Positions 46,293 through 56,823 of a stretch of DNA of 64,000 bases are shown here, one piece after another; position 1 is the stretch's first letter, and the number at the start of each line of letters is the position of its first letter. The notes beneath the pieces are model-generated. The model was given only the letters and a program-made list of their open reading frames with translations. It was not told the DNA's origin and did no database searches. The DNA is taken from assembly GCF_014211915.1 (NCBI RefSeq), contig NZ_CP060039.1, forward strand, positions 1,302,001 through 1,366,000, written 5' to 3'. The DNA is from Burkholderia cenocepacia. Lineage in GTDB: Bacteria > Pseudomonadota > Gammaproteobacteria > Burkholderiales > Burkholderiaceae. Position numbers and translations under genes: made by a program.

Positions 46293-47647
46293 GCGCGACG
46301 GCCGATACGCGCGTGCTCGAAGTCGAGCGCGTGATCGACGAGACCCATCGCCCGGGTTTTCACTGGATGCTGCTCGCGCTGTGCGGGCTGTGCCTCGTGA
46401 TCGACGGGTTCGACGCGCAGGCGATGGGCTACGTCGCGCCGAGCGTGATCGCCGAATGGGGCGTGCCGAAGCAGGCGCTCGGGCCCGTGTTCAGCGCGAG
46501 CCTGTTCGGGATGCTGCTCGGCGCGCTCGGGCTGTCGGTGCTGGCCGACCGGATCGGGCGGCGCCCGGTGCTGATCGGCTCGACGCTGTTTTTCGCGGTG
46601 ACGATGCTCGCGACGCCGTTCGCCGGCTCGATCCCCGTGCTGATGGCGCTGCGCTTCGTCACGGGGCTCGGCCTCGGCTGCATCATGCCGAACGCGATGG
46701 CGCTGGTCGGCGAGTTCAGCCCGGCCGCGCATCGCGTGAAGCGGATGATGATCGTGTCGTGCGGCTTCACGCTCGGCGCGGCGCTCGGCGGCTTCATCAG
46801 CGCGGCGCTGATTCCGGCGCTCGGCTGGCGTTCGGTGTTCTTCGTCGGCGGCGCGGTGCCGCTCGTGCTGACGGTGGCGATGCTCGCGCGGCTGCCCGAA
46901 TCGCTGCAGTTCCTGGTGCTGAAAGGGCGCGTCGCGCAGGCGCGCGACTGGCTCGCGCGGTTCGCGCCGGAAGCCGGCATCGATGCGAATACGCGGCTCG
47001 TCGTGCGCGAACGCGCGGCGAGCGGCGCGCCGGTGGCCGAACTGTTCCGCCATGGCCGCCTGCCGGTCACGCTGCTGCTGTGGGCGATCAGCTTCATGAA
47101 CCTGATCGATCTGTACTTCCTGTCGAACTGGCTGCCGACCGTGATGCGCGAGGCCGGCTATTCGCCGGGCACGGCGGTGATCGTCGGCACGGTGCTGCAG
47201 ACGGGCGGCGTGATCGGCACGCTGTCGCTCGGCTGGTTCATCGAACGTTACGGCTTCGTGCGCGTGCTGTTCGCCTGCTTCGCGTGCGCGGCCGTGTCGG
47301 TGGGGCTGATCGGCTCGGTCGCGCATGCGCTGCCGTGGCTACTGGTGGTCGTGTTCGCGGGCGGGTTCTGCGTGGTCGGCGGGCAGCCGGCCGTGAACGC
47401 GCTCGCGGGCCAGTATTACCCGACGTCGCTGCGCTCGACGGGCATCGGCTGGAGCCTCGGCATCGGCCGGATCGGCTCGGTGCTCGGGCCGCTCGTCGGC
47501 GGGCAACTGATTGCGCTCAACTGGTCCAACGGCGCGCTGTTCCACGCGGCCGCGGTGCCCGTGCTGTGCTCGGCGCTGTTCGTGCTCGGCCTTGCGGGCG
47601 TCACGCGCCGCAGCGCTGCGCAGGCGCCGAACGCCGCCCTGAATTGA
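46289..47647 (+). CDS. MFS transporter, aromatic acid/H+ symporter type
   Basis: 452 residues, 12 membrane helices. First-loop motif [14 protein letters not shown] (family G-x-x-x-D-R-x-G-R-R), the AAHS hallmark [14 protein letters not shown] in helix 1 (Asp needed for aromatic acid uptake) and [13 protein letters not shown]. The PcaK/MhpT group imports benzoate-like acids. In the homogentisate operon it would bring in a hydroxyphenyl acid. Sixteen bases before hmgA. Confidence 0.9.
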   Translation: MSATADTRVLEVERVIDETHRPGFHWMLLALCGLCLVIDGFDAQAMGYVAPSVIAEWGVPKQALGPVFSASLFGMLLGALGLSVLADRIGRRPVLIGSTLFFAVTMLATPFAGSIPVLMALRFVTGLGLGCIMPNAMALVGEFSPAAHRVKRMMIVSCGFTLGAALGGFISAALIPALGWRSVFFVGGAVPLVLTVAMLARLPESLQFLVLKGRVAQARDWLARFAPEAGIDANTRLVVRERAASGAPVAELFRHGRLPVTLLLWAISFMNLIDLYFLSNWLPTVMREAGYSPGTAVIVGTVLQTGGVIGTLSLGWFIERYGFVRVLFACFACAAVSVGLIGSVAHALPWLLVVVFAGGFCVVGGQPAVNALAGQYYPTSLRSTGIGWSLGIGRIGSVLGPLVGGQLIALNWSNGALFHAAAVPVLCSALFVLGLAGVTRRSAAQAPNAALN

Positions 47648-47663
47648 TGGAGAAAGGAAAACG

Positions 47664-48998
47664 ATGACGCTTGACCTGTCGAAACCGGCGACCGCCGGCT
47701 ACCTGAGCGGTTTCGCGAACGAATTCGCGACCGAGGCGCTGCCCGGTGCGCTGCCGCACGGCCGCAACTCGCCGCAGCGTGCGCCGTACGGACTGTACGC
47801 GGAGCAGCTGTCGGGCACCGCGTTCACCGCGCCGCGCGGCCACAACCGCCGCTCGTGGCTGTACCGGATTCGCCCGGCCGCCGTGCACCGGCCGTTCGAG
47901 CCGTATGCGGGCGCGCAGCGGCTCGTGTCGGAATTCGGCGATTCGGCCGACGTGCCGCCGACGCCGCCGAACCAGCTGCGCTGGGACCCGCTGCCGATGC
48001 CGGTCGAGCCGACCGATTTCGTCGACGGTCTCGTGACGATGGCCGGCAACGGGTCGGCCGCCGCGATGAACGGCTGCGCGATCCACCTGTATGCGGCGAA
48101 CCGCTCGATGCAGGACCGCTTCTTCTACAGCGCGGACGGCGAGCTGCTGATCGTGCCGCAGCAGGGGCGGCTGTTCATCGCGACCGAATTCGGCCGGCTC
48201 GACGTCGAGCCGTTCGAGATCGCGGTGATTCCGCGCGGCGTGCGTTTTACCGTCGCGCTGCCGGACGGCGATGCGTGCGGCTATATCTGCGAGAACTTCG
48301 GCGCGCTGCTGCGCCTGCCGGATCTCGGCCCGATCGGCTCGAACGGGCTCGCGAACCCGCGCGATTTCCTGACGCCGCAGGCCGCGTACGAGGATCGCGA
48401 AGGCGCATTCGAGCTGATTGCGAAGCTGAACGGCCGGCTCTGGCGCGCGGACATCGGCCATTCGCCGCTCGACGTCGTCGCGTGGCACGGCAACTACGCA
48501 CCGTATAAGTACGATCTGCGGCTGTTCAACACGATCGGCTCGATCAGCTTCGACCATCCCGATCCGTCGATCTTCCTCGTGCTGCAGGCGCAGAGCGACA
48601 CGCCGGGCGTCGACACGATCGACTTCGTGATCTTCCCGCCGCGCTGGCTCGCGGCCGAGGATACGTTCCGCCCGCCGTGGTTCCACCGCAACGTCGCGAG
48701 CGAGTTCATGGGGCTCGTGCACGGCGCGTACGACGCGAAGGCCGAAGGCTTCGTGCCGGGCGGCGCGAGCCTGCACAACTGCATGTCGGGCCACGGGCCC
48801 GATGCGGACACGTTCGAGAAGGCGTCCGCGAGCGACACGACGAAGCCGCACAAGGTCGACGCGACGATGGCGTTCATGTTCGAAACCCGCACGCTGATCC
48901 GGCCGACGCGCTACGCGCTCGACACGGCGCAGCTGCAGGCCGACTACTTCGAATGCTGGCAAGGCATCAAGAAACACTTCAATCCGGAGCAAAAGTGA
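47664..48998 (+). CDS. hmgA: Homogentisate 1,2-dioxygenase
   Basis: 444 residues. Typical start [20 protein letters not shown], with [17 protein letters not shown], and the iron ligands in the C-terminal domain ([20 protein letters not shown], core WFHRN and EFMGL, and [12 protein letters not shown]). Opens the homogentisate ring to maleylacetoacetate. RBS GGAAA region before ATG. The stop overlaps the fahA start. Confidence 0.97.
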   Translation: MTLDLSKPATAGYLSGFANEFATEALPGALPHGRNSPQRAPYGLYAEQLSGTAFTAPRGHNRRSWLYRIRPAAVHRPFEPYAGAQRLVSEFGDSADVPPTPPNQLRWDPLPMPVEPTDFVDGLVTMAGNGSAAAMNGCAIHLYAANRSMQDRFFYSADGELLIVPQQGRLFIATEFGRLDVEPFEIAVIPRGVRFTVALPDGDACGYICENFGALLRLPDLGPIGSNGLANPRDFLTPQAAYEDREGAFELIAKLNGRLWRADIGHSPLDVVAWHGNYAPYKYDLRLFNTIGSISFDHPDPSIFLVLQAQSDTPGVDTIDFVIFPPRWLAAEDTFRPPWFHRNVASEFMGLVHGAYDAKAEGFVPGGASLHNCMSGHGPDADTFEKASASDTTKPHKVDATMAFMFETRTLIRPTRYALDTAQLQADYFECWQGIKKHFNPEQK

Positions 48999-50299
48999 GC
49001 GATATCCAAGACTGGCGCGCGACGCTCGATCCGGCTCGCAAGAGCTGGATCGACACGGCGAACGATCCCGCGTGCGATTTCCCGATCCAGAACCTGCCGT
49101 TCGGCGTCTTCAGCGATGCGAAGCAGGGCGTGCGCCGTGCCGGCGTCGCACTGGGCGACCAGATCGTCGATCTCGCCGCGCTCGCGCGTGCGGGCCTCGT
49201 GACGCTGCCGGCCGGCGCCGATGTGTTCGCCGCACCGACGCTCAACGCGTTCATCGCGCTCGGCCGCGATGCATGGCGCAGCGTACGCTCGCAGCTGTCG
49301 GCGCTGTTCTCGCGCGACAACGCGACGCTGCGTGACGATGCGACGCTGCGCGCGCAGGTACTCGTCGCGCAGCGCGACGCGACGCTGCATCTGCCGGTCG
49401 AGATTCCCGGCTACACCGATTTCTATTCGTCGAAGGAGCACGCGACCAACGTCGGCTCGATGTTCCGTGATCCGAAGAATGCGCTGCTGCCGAACTGGTC
49501 GGAGATGCCGATCGGCTACAACGGCCGCGCGTCGTCGGTGGTCGTGAGCGGCACGCCGGTGCGGCGCCCGAACGGGCAACTGAAGCTGGCCGACCAGGAG
49601 CGTCCGGTGTTCGGCGCGTGCCGCAAGCTCGACATCGAACTGGAGACGGGCTTCATCGTCGGCAAGGGCAACGCGCTCGGCGAGCCGATCGCGTGCGAGG
49701 ACGCGGAAGCGCATATCTTCGGGATGGTGCTGCTGAACGACTGGAGCGCGCGCGATATCCAGCAGTGGGAATACGTGCCGCTCGGGCCGTTCAATTCGAA
49801 AGGCTTCGCGACGACGATCTCGCCGTGGATCGTCACGCTCGACGCGCTCGAACCGTTCCGCGTCGCGCAGCCCGAGCAGTCGCCGCAGCCGCTCGCGTAT
49901 CTGCGGCATGCGGGCAAGCATGCGTTCGATATCGCGCTGGAAGTGACGCTGCGCGCCGAGGGCGCAGCCGAGGCCACGTCGATCTGCCGCACCAACTTCA
50001 AGCACATGTACTGGACGATGGCGCAGCAACTCGCGCATCACACGGTGGCCGGCTGCAACACGCGCGTGGGCGACCTGATGGGCTCGGGTACGATCAGCGG
50101 GCCGACCAAGGATTCGTTCGGCAGCCTGCTCGAACTGACGTGGAACGGCAAGGAGCCGGTCGCGCTGAACGGTGGCGGCAGCCGCACGTTCATCGAGGAC
50201 GGCGACGAGCTGACGCTCGCGGGCTGGTGCCAGGGCGAGGGGTATCGCGTCGGCTTCGGTGCGTGTGCGGGCAAGATTTTGCCGGCGCGCAGCGTGTGA
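48995..50299 (+). CDS. fahA: Fumarylacetoacetase
   Basis: 434 residues from GTG 48995, overlapping the hmgA stop (GTGA). N-terminal SH3-like domain ([12 protein letters not shown]) then the FAH hydrolase domain: [20 protein letters not shown] (core [11 protein letters not shown]), [58 protein letters not shown] (core). Splits fumarylacetoacetate into fumarate and acetoacetate. No maleylacetoacetate isomerase gene is adjacent. Confidence 0.97.
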   Translation: MSDIQDWRATLDPARKSWIDTANDPACDFPIQNLPFGVFSDAKQGVRRAGVALGDQIVDLAALARAGLVTLPAGADVFAAPTLNAFIALGRDAWRSVRSQLSALFSRDNATLRDDATLRAQVLVAQRDATLHLPVEIPGYTDFYSSKEHATNVGSMFRDPKNALLPNWSEMPIGYNGRASSVVVSGTPVRRPNGQLKLADQERPVFGACRKLDIELETGFIVGKGNALGEPIACEDAEAHIFGMVLLNDWSARDIQQWEYVPLGPFNSKGFATTISPWIVTLDALEPFRVAQPEQSPQPLAYLRHAGKHAFDIALEVTLRAEGAAEATSICRTNFKHMYWTMAQQLAHHTVAGCNTRVGDLMGSGTISGPTKDSFGSLLELTWNGKEPVALNGGGSRTFIEDGDELTLAGWCQGEGYRVGFGACAGKILPARSV

Positions 50300-50365
50300 C
50301 GGATCGCAGCGCGAGATGTGACGTATAGGTCACGCGCAGGTCACGCGTAGTCCGGAAGGACAGGA

Positions 50366-50391
50366 CGGCCCGCATTGCGCGGGCCGTTGTT
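50366..50391 (+). terminator. Terminator of the homogentisate operon
   Basis: CGGCCCGC, loop ATTGC, GCGGGCCG, then TTGTTGTT. Eight-base stem between fahA and the convergent MFS gene. Confidence 0.85.
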
Positions 50392-50463
50392 GTTACCGCG
50401 GGAAGGGCGCGAGCGGGCCGATACGTACGGGGGCGTGATGCTGCGCGCCAACGCCAACCCGCA

Positions 50464-51624
50464 TCAGACCGCGCGTTGCACCGCGGCGCGGCGCTCCCAC
50501 AGCGCCGCCACGACGAACGCGGCGACACAGGCGACCAGCACGCCGATGAGCGCGTTGCTGCCCAGTTGCTCCATCAACGCGCCCGCCACCAGCGGGCCGC
50601 CAAAGCTCGCAGCGCTCCACGACGCCGACACGAGCGAACTCGCGGTGACGAGCGCCGCGCCGCGGAACCGTTCGCCGCACGCGACGAGCGACAGCGTATA
50701 GATGCTGCCGGCCGCCGCGCCGAGCACGAACAGCAACGGCCAGCACAGCCACGGATTCGCGATCACGAACGGCAGCAGCGGCAGGCCGGCCAGCACGATC
50801 CAGCCGGCGCCGAGGTGCACGCGTTCGCGGCCGAGCTTGTCCGCGAGCCAGCCGATCGGGAACTGCATCGCGGTATCGCCGAACAGCATGATCGACGCGA
50901 GCAGCACGGCGGTCGCGCTCGCGACGCCGTGATCCATCGCGTAGAGCGGCAGCAGCGACAGCGCGAGCGTGTCGAACAGCGCGAAGAAGCCGGTGCCGAT
51001 GATCAGCGCGGGCATGCGCGGCAGCACCGCGAGCCAGCTGTCGTGCGCTGCGTGATGCGCGTCGTCGCCGGCGAGCGGCGCACGGCGGATCGTCGCGAGC
51101 GTCGGCAGCGCGAGCAGGAACAGCGCGCCGCACAGCGCGAAGCGGATGCTGGGCGCGCCGGCGATCTGGCTGACGAGCACGGGGCCGGCCATCTGAAACA
51201 ACGTGAAATTGGTCGCGTAGATCGCGACGACGCGGCCGCGTGTCGAATCGTCGGCGAGCTGGTTCACCCATGCTTCGCCGATCGTGAACAGCAGCATCAG
51301 CGCGGCGCCGCACAGCACGCGCAGCACGCCCCACAGGATCAGGTTCGACGTGAACTGCATCAGCGTGGTGGCCGCCGCGAGCAGCACGACCGACACGACG
51401 ATCGCGCGGCGCGCGCCGATGTGCCGTGCGAGCGCGGTGACGAACGGGACGATCGCGAGGCCGCCGAGCGCCTGCGCAGCGGTCAGCATGCCGACGACGT
51501 TGGTGCCGTGCCCGGCTTCGGTCAGTGCGAGCGCGGTGAGCGGCAGCGTGGCGCCGGTCCCGAGGCCGACGACCGCGACGCTCAGGATCAGCGCGAGGAA
51601 ATCGCGATTGAGAATGGCTTTCAT
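50464..51624 (-). CDS. MFS transporter
   Basis: 386 residues, about 12 helices (FLALILSVAVVGLGTGATLP, AIVVSVVLLAAATTLMQFTS, LIIGTGFFALFDTLALSLLP). Loop motif LADKLGRERVHLGAGW. Resembles the YcaD/SetB-like sugar or drug exporters; the substrate is unknown. Convergent with fahA. Confidence 0.88.
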   Translation of the reverse strand: MKAILNRDFLALILSVAVVGLGTGATLPLTALALTEAGHGTNVVGMLTAAQALGGLAIVPFVTALARHIGARRAIVVSVVLLAAATTLMQFTSNLILWGVLRVLCGAALMLLFTIGEAWVNQLADDSTRGRVVAIYATNFTLFQMAGPVLVSQIAGAPSIRFALCGALFLLALPTLATIRRAPLAGDDAHHAAHDSWLAVLPRMPALIIGTGFFALFDTLALSLLPLYAMDHGVASATAVLLASIMLFGDTAMQFPIGWLADKLGRERVHLGAGWIVLAGLPLLPFVIANPWLCWPLLFVLGAAAGSIYTLSLVACGERFRGAALVTASSLVSASWSAASFGGPLVAGALMEQLGSNALIGVLVACVAAFVVAALWERRAAVQRAV

Positions 51625-51717
51625 CGGCCGCGATGCTACACCGCGACCGTTGAAAGGTCCATGAAGGCCGTCAGGATCGGATGGAGTTGCGTACGCAACG
51701 ATCGCAGCAGGGTAATG

Positions 51718-52887
51718 TCACACGTACTCGGTCGGCACGACCACCGGGCGGCGTTCGAGCGACGCCGACCACAGCGTGAGCGCGAGCGCGGCGATCGCCA
51801 TCGCGACGCCGACCCACGGCAGGCTCACGAGCGACACGCCCGAGCCGATCGCCATCCCGCCGAGCCACGCGCCGGTCGCGTTGCCGAGGTTGAACGCGCC
51901 CTGATTGAGCGTCGACGCGAGGTTCGGCGCGTCGCTCGCGCGATCGACGATCATGATCTGCAGTGGCGGCACGATCGCGAACGCGAGGATGCCCCACACG
52001 AAGATCGTCGCGAGCGCGGCGAACGGCAGATGCATCGTGCCCGCGAACAGCGCGAGGACGATGCCGATCAGCGCGAGCGTCGCGATCAGCGACGGCATCC
52101 GGCGCCAGTCGGCGAGCTTGCCGCCGAGCGTGCCGCCGACGGTCAGGCCGAGGCCGAACAGCAGCAGCACGTAGGTGACCTGGCGCGGCGAGAAGCCCGT
52201 CACGTCCTCGAGGATCGGCGTGATGTACGTGAACACGCTGAACAGGCTCGCGGACGCGAGCACGCTGATGCCGAGCACCATCAGCACCTGCGGGTGCTTC
52301 AGCACGCTGAATTCGCGCGTGATGCTGGTGTCGGGCATCGCGAGGTTCTTCGGCAGGCACACTGCGAGCGCGGCGGCCGCGGCGATGCCGATGCCGGTGA
52401 CGGCCCAGAACGTCGCGCGCCAGCCGAACGCCTGGCCGAGCGCGGTGCCGAGCGGCACGCCGAGCACGTTCGCGAGCGTGAGGCCGGTGAACATCAGTGC
52501 GATCGCCTGTGCGCGGCGGTTCGGTGCGACGAGGTTGCTCGCGACCACCGAGCCGATCCCGAAGAACGCACCGTGGCAGAACGCGGTGACGACGCGCGCG
52601 GCCATCAGCACCGCGTAGCCGGGCGCGATCGCGCAGAACAGGTTGCCGGCGATGAACAGCCCGATCAGGCCCATCAGCGCACGCTTGCGCGGCATCTTCG
52701 CGGTGACGATCGCGAGGATCGGCGCGCCGATCGTCACGCCGAGCGCGTAGCCCGACACGAGCATCCCGGCGGCCGGAATCGACACGCCGAGGTCGTGCGC
52801 GACATTGGGCAGCAGCCCCATGATCACGAATTCGGTGGTACCGATTCCAAATGCGGCGACGGCAAGGGCGAAAAGAGGCAGGGGCAT
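51718..52887 (-). CDS. MFS transporter, AraJ/YdhP type
   Basis: 389 residues. Helix 1 with FGIGTTEFVIMGLLPNVAHD, the hallmark of the DHA1 AraJ/NepI/YdhP exporters, then GVTIGAPILAIVTAKMPRKR and NLGNATGAWLGG near the end. Exporter of arabinose-like, purine or drug compounds; not known which. Confidence 0.9.
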   Translation of the reverse strand: MPLPLFALAVAAFGIGTTEFVIMGLLPNVAHDLGVSIPAAGMLVSGYALGVTIGAPILAIVTAKMPRKRALMGLIGLFIAGNLFCAIAPGYAVLMAARVVTAFCHGAFFGIGSVVASNLVAPNRRAQAIALMFTGLTLANVLGVPLGTALGQAFGWRATFWAVTGIGIAAAAALAVCLPKNLAMPDTSITREFSVLKHPQVLMVLGISVLASASLFSVFTYITPILEDVTGFSPRQVTYVLLLFGLGLTVGGTLGGKLADWRRMPSLIATLALIGIVLALFAGTMHLPFAALATIFVWGILAFAIVPPLQIMIVDRASDAPNLASTLNQGAFNLGNATGAWLGGMAIGSGVSLVSLPWVGVAMAIAALALTLWSASLERRPVVVPTEYV

Positions 52888-53108
52888 CGCGGTAGGCTCG
52901 GGAAAGGATGCCGCTCGAGCCAGGCGCGGGAGGCGCGGGGCGGGCGGTCGGTGAGGCGAACGTCAGCCGCGATTCTACTTCAGTGAAAACCCCTATGCTC
53001 GGGGCCAAAACGGGTGTTGCCGGCGTGCGACGGGGCGGTAAGCGGGAAGCTCACAGTGTGGGATTCGCGGGGGCCCAGGGCCGGGATGATGGCGGCTGCC
53101 GGAGGGGA

Positions 53109-53885
53109 TCACGCGATGCGTTCGGACGGCCCGTCGCGCATCGCGTCCGGCGTGTGCTTCGTTTCGCTGGCCACCCCCGCTGGCGCCGCAGCCGATCCGG
53201 CCCCATCGATCGCCGCCGGATCGTCCCAGCCGTTCTCGAACAGGCAGGCTTCGATCGGCATCCGCGCGGCCCAGCGCTCTGCTTCGAGCATCGGCTTCGC
53301 ATAGAACGCGTCGACGTGGCCGACGCACAGCACGGCGATCGGCTTCGCGCCGTCGGGCATCCGCAGCAGCGTGCGCAGCGCATCGACGTCGAACAGCGAC
53401 ACCCAGCCCATCCCGAGCCCTTCCGCGCGCGCGGCCAGCCACATGTTCTGGATCGCGCACGCGGCGGAGGCCAGATCCATCTCCGGCAGCGTGCGGCGGC
53501 CGAATACGTGGCGTTCGCGGCCGTCGGCGAGCGCGACGACCAGCAACTCGCCGCATTCGCGCACGCCTTCCACCTTCAGCCGCATGAATTCGTCCTGGCG
53601 CTCGCCGAGCGCGTCGGCGGTCGCGCGGCGTTCGGCCTCGACCAGTGCGTGGATCGAGGTGCGCAGGGCGGGATCGGTGATGCGGATGAAGCGCCACGGC
53701 TGCATGAAACCGACGCTCGGCGCATGGTGCGCCGCGCGCAGCAGCCGCGCGAGCACGGCCGGATCGACGGGCGCCGGCGTGAAGTGGCGCATGTCGCGCC
53801 GTTCGAAGATGGCACGGTAGACGGCGGCGATGTCTGAATCGTCGAAACGCATGAGCGGCAAAGGCAGGGAAGGACGTCGGCGCAA
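53109..53885 (-). CDS. bluB: 5,6-dimethylbenzimidazole synthase BluB
   Basis: 258 residues; a start at ATG 53852 (MRFDDSDIAAVYRAIFERRD) removes a leader without similarity and may be the true start. Nitroreductase fold of the BluB type: FERRDMRHFTPAPVDPAVLA (core RRDMRHF), HHAPSVGFMQPWRFI, LPEMDLASAACAIQNMWLAA and GMGWVSLFD. Breaks down FMNH2 with O2 to make the lower ligand of vitamin B12. No other cobalamin gene is next to it. The C-terminal ~45 residues are an Ala/Pro-rich tail. Confidence 0.92.
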   Translation of the reverse strand: MRRRPSLPLPLMRFDDSDIAAVYRAIFERRDMRHFTPAPVDPAVLARLLRAAHHAPSVGFMQPWRFIRITDPALRTSIHALVEAERRATADALGERQDEFMRLKVEGVRECGELLVVALADGRERHVFGRRTLPEMDLASAACAIQNMWLAARAEGLGMGWVSLFDVDALRTLLRMPDGAKPIAVLCVGHVDAFYAKPMLEAERWAARMPIEACLFENGWDDPAAIDGAGSAAAPAGVASETKHTPDAMRDGPSERIA

Positions 53886-54024
53886 CGATAGCAGACGGCG
53901 CGCGCGAAACGTTACTTCAGCCGAAACAATGCGCTGAATTGTTGACGAGGGTGAGTGCGGTGCGCGGCAGCGCGCACGAGCAAACGATTGCGGAGGCGCT
54001 GCACGCCATTAAACGTGCGGTTTC

Positions 54025-55023
54025 TCAACGGTTTGCGGTCACGACGTTCTGCGGCGTGCCCGCATGCCACGCCTCGATGTTCAGCAGCGTCGTGTGCGCG
54101 ATCTCGGCCAGCGCCTCGCGCGTGAAGAACGCCTGGTGCGATGTGACGATCACGTTCGGGAACGTCAGCAGGCGCGCGAGCACGTCGTCCTGCAGCGGCA
54201 GGTCGGAGTGATCCTCGAAGAAGAGCCCGCTCTCCTCCTCGTACACGTCGAGCCCGAGATGGCCGAGCTGGCCGCTCTTGAGCGCGTCGACCAGTGCCTG
54301 CGCATCGACGAGGCCGCCACGCCCGGTGTTGATCAGCATCGCGCCGTGCTTCATCCGCGCGAGCGTCCGCTCGTTGATCAGGTGGTGTGTCGACGGCAGC
54401 AGCGGGCAATGCAGGCTGACGATGTCGGCATGACGCAGCAGCTCGTCGAGCTCGACGTAGCGCGCGCCGAACGCGATCAGCTCGTCGTTGTACGGCGGCA
54501 CCGAATGCGCGAGCACGTGCATCCCGAAGCCCATCATGATCTTCGCGAACACGCTGCCGATGATGCCGGTGCCTATCACGCCGACGGTCTTGCCGTGAAG
54601 GTCGAAGCCCAGCAGGCCGTTCAGCGAGAAGTCGCCTTCGCGGGTGCGGGCGACCGCGCGCGGCAGGCGGCGATTGAGCGCGAGGATCAGCGCGACCGCG
54701 TGTTCGGCGACCGCATGCGGCGAATACGCGGGCACGCGCACGACCGTGATGCCGAGCCGTTCGGCGGCGGCGAGGTCGACATGGTTGAAGCCCGCCGAGC
54801 GCAGTGCGATCAGCCGCGTGCCGCCGTCGGCGAGCCGTTCGAGCACGGCCGCGTCGACGGTGTCGTTGACGAACGGGCAGACGACGTCATAGCCGTGCGC
54901 GAGGATCGCGGTTTCCGCGTCGAGGTGCGACGGCTGGAAGTGCAGCCGATAGCCGAACTGCCGGTTGGCGGCGGTGAACGAATCGTCGTCGTACTGACGG
55001 CTGCTGAACAGGATCACGCGCAC
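54025..55023 (-). CDS. D-2-hydroxyacid dehydrogenase, LdhA type
   Basis: 332 residues. NAD-binding motif TVGVIGTGIIGSVFAKIM, catalytic Arg in LIALRSAGFNHVDL, Glu in LVDAQALVDALKSG-adjacent region and His in VTSHQAFFTREAL. HRNLPRA-type LNRRLPRAVARTREGDF segment is that of D-lactate dehydrogenases. Interconverts D-lactate and pyruvate or a similar pair. Followed in the upstream direction by a LysR gene 30 bases away. Confidence 0.9.
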   Translation of the reverse strand: MRVILFSSRQYDDDSFTAANRQFGYRLHFQPSHLDAETAILAHGYDVVCPFVNDTVDAAVLERLADGGTRLIALRSAGFNHVDLAAAERLGITVVRVPAYSPHAVAEHAVALILALNRRLPRAVARTREGDFSLNGLLGFDLHGKTVGVIGTGIIGSVFAKIMMGFGMHVLAHSVPPYNDELIAFGARYVELDELLRHADIVSLHCPLLPSTHHLINERTLARMKHGAMLINTGRGGLVDAQALVDALKSGQLGHLGLDVYEEESGLFFEDHSDLPLQDDVLARLLTFPNVIVTSHQAFFTREALAEIAHTTLLNIEAWHAGTPQNVVTANR

Positions 55024-55053
55024 GCTGCACCTCCGATGGCTGACGCGCGCAGT

Positions 55054-56037
55054 TTACTGCAGCCCCGTGACGATGTCGGAGCGTTCGGGGCCGCGTACCG
55101 GCCGAAGGAAGCCGTAATCCGCCTGCTCGCGGGCGGCCGGCGCGCTGAAGTACTCGAGCGCGTGCTCGACGAAGCTGCGGGTGCGGGCCGGCACGTACTG
55201 GCGGTTCGGATAGACGAGCGACAACTGCGCGTCGGGATCGTCGATCCGGTAGCCGGCCATCAGCCGCACGAGCGTGCCGTGGTTGAGCGCGTCGGCGACG
55301 CACGGCTCGGGCAGCACCGCGATGCCGGCGCCGGCCACGGCCGCCGCCTGGACGAGCGCGAGCTGGTTGACCGTGCAGGCCGGGCGCACCGTGACCGAAT
55401 GGGCGACGCCGTCGTGGCCGACCAGTTGCCACGTCGGCGCGTGCTGGTGCGGCGCGAGCGTGACCCAGTCGTGTCCCGGCAGGTCGTCGGGCACGCGCGG
55501 CTCGCCGCGGCGGTCGAGATAGGCGGGCGCCGCGCACGCGACGAACGGGTTCGGCGCGAGCGCATGGCCGATCAGCGTCGGGTTGCCGTCGAGCCGGGTG
55601 CCGGTGACGATGCCGACGTCGTAGCCGGAATCGAGCACGTCGAGCGGCCCTTCGGCGACGGTCAGCTGCACGCGCAACTCGGGGTAGCGGTGCCGGAAGC
55701 TGCTGACGAGCGGCGTCAGCGCCAGCGGCGACAGCAGCCCCGACGCGACGACGCGCAGCGTGCCGGCCGGTTCGCGCACCGCATGCGCGACGGACGATTC
55801 GAGGTGGTCGAATTCCTCGAGCAGCGCGCGGCAACCATCGAGGTAGCGCACGCCAGCCTCGGTGAGCGACAGATTGCGCGTGGTGCGATGGATCAGTCGT
55901 GTGTTCAGGTGGCCCTCGAGCATCGCGATCGAACGCGTGACGAGCGCATTGGACACGCCGAGATGGTGCGCCGCGCGCCGGAAGCTTTGCTGCTCGGCGA
56001 CGCAGACGAATACACGCATGGTCTGAATCTGGTTCAT
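55054..56037 (-). CDS. LysR family transcriptional regulator
   Basis: 327 residues. N-terminal helix-turn-helix FVCVAEQQSFRRAAHHLGVS with ALVTRSIAMLEGHLNTRLIH, and a periplasmic-binding-like effector domain. Same direction as, and 30 bases upstream of, the hydroxyacid dehydrogenase, so perhaps cotranscribed with it. Confidence 0.92.
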   Translation of the reverse strand: MNQIQTMRVFVCVAEQQSFRRAAHHLGVSNALVTRSIAMLEGHLNTRLIHRTTRNLSLTEAGVRYLDGCRALLEEFDHLESSVAHAVREPAGTLRVVASGLLSPLALTPLVSSFRHRYPELRVQLTVAEGPLDVLDSGYDVGIVTGTRLDGNPTLIGHALAPNPFVACAAPAYLDRRGEPRVPDDLPGHDWVTLAPHQHAPTWQLVGHDGVAHSVTVRPACTVNQLALVQAAAVAGAGIAVLPEPCVADALNHGTLVRLMAGYRIDDPDAQLSLVYPNRQYVPARTRSFVEHALEYFSAPAAREQADYGFLRPVRGPERSDIVTGLQ

Positions 56038-56823
56038 GGCTTGCGTATTTCTGGCCCGGTTGATTGATTATGGTTGTGATTTTTCGCCGCGCAACGTCGA
56101 AGGCGCATCGTGCGGCTCCAGCTTGCCCTCGTATCGAAAAATCTATATTTCGATTCCGTAGACAATTGTTCAATACAGAACCGATATCCGTCAACCTGAG
56201 AAAATGGGCGGCTTGCGTAAAATCGAAATCGCGGGTACCGGTTTAACGCTGCAACGCAGCAAGAACGCACCGGACAAAACCGAATCGGTATTGGAGTATG
56301 TGTCGATTTGGAAAATATTTATCAAATTAATCAATGTGTTGCGGGTAGTTCGAGCGAGCCGGTACACGGCGGTGCAGGAGTCGTTCCCCAATACGGTCAG
56401 GAATGGTGGATGTTTTTTCCACGTTCGGATTTTGTGTATCGAATTCGCTCCGCGATTTGTATCAGGTGGCCGGTGTATTGCGTTCGATCCGCCAATTGGG
56501 CTGAACCGCCGGTTTCGAAGAATCGTCTTGATATTGGCGAAGAAAATCGCGCGTACGGAACCCGAATGGAACCGTTTCGCAACCGGGGGCAATCTTTTTC
56601 CAATCCGGAAGATCATCGCGCATGCGGTGCATGGCCGTCTGGCCCGGTTCGATGACCGGGCCACCGTCGCGCTGTCCGGACGCGTGTGCCTCTTGCGCGA
56701 GGCGGCGGAACACGGAATGATCGATCAGTTCGCTGCGTGCAACGGGCGCGTGCCACGGACGCCGTGCTCCGGGTGCCATGCCGTGGGCGTTCGAGCATTT
56801 CCTTTCCTCATCCTTTTCCAGCC
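56038..56823. other. Long intergenic region, AT-richer than its surroundings
   Basis: 786 bp between the LysR gene and a class V aminotransferase. GC is near 50 percent over 56140-56420, with no open frame of coding character on either strand and no repeat or RNA that I recognise. It must contain both gene promoters. Confidence 0.6.
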
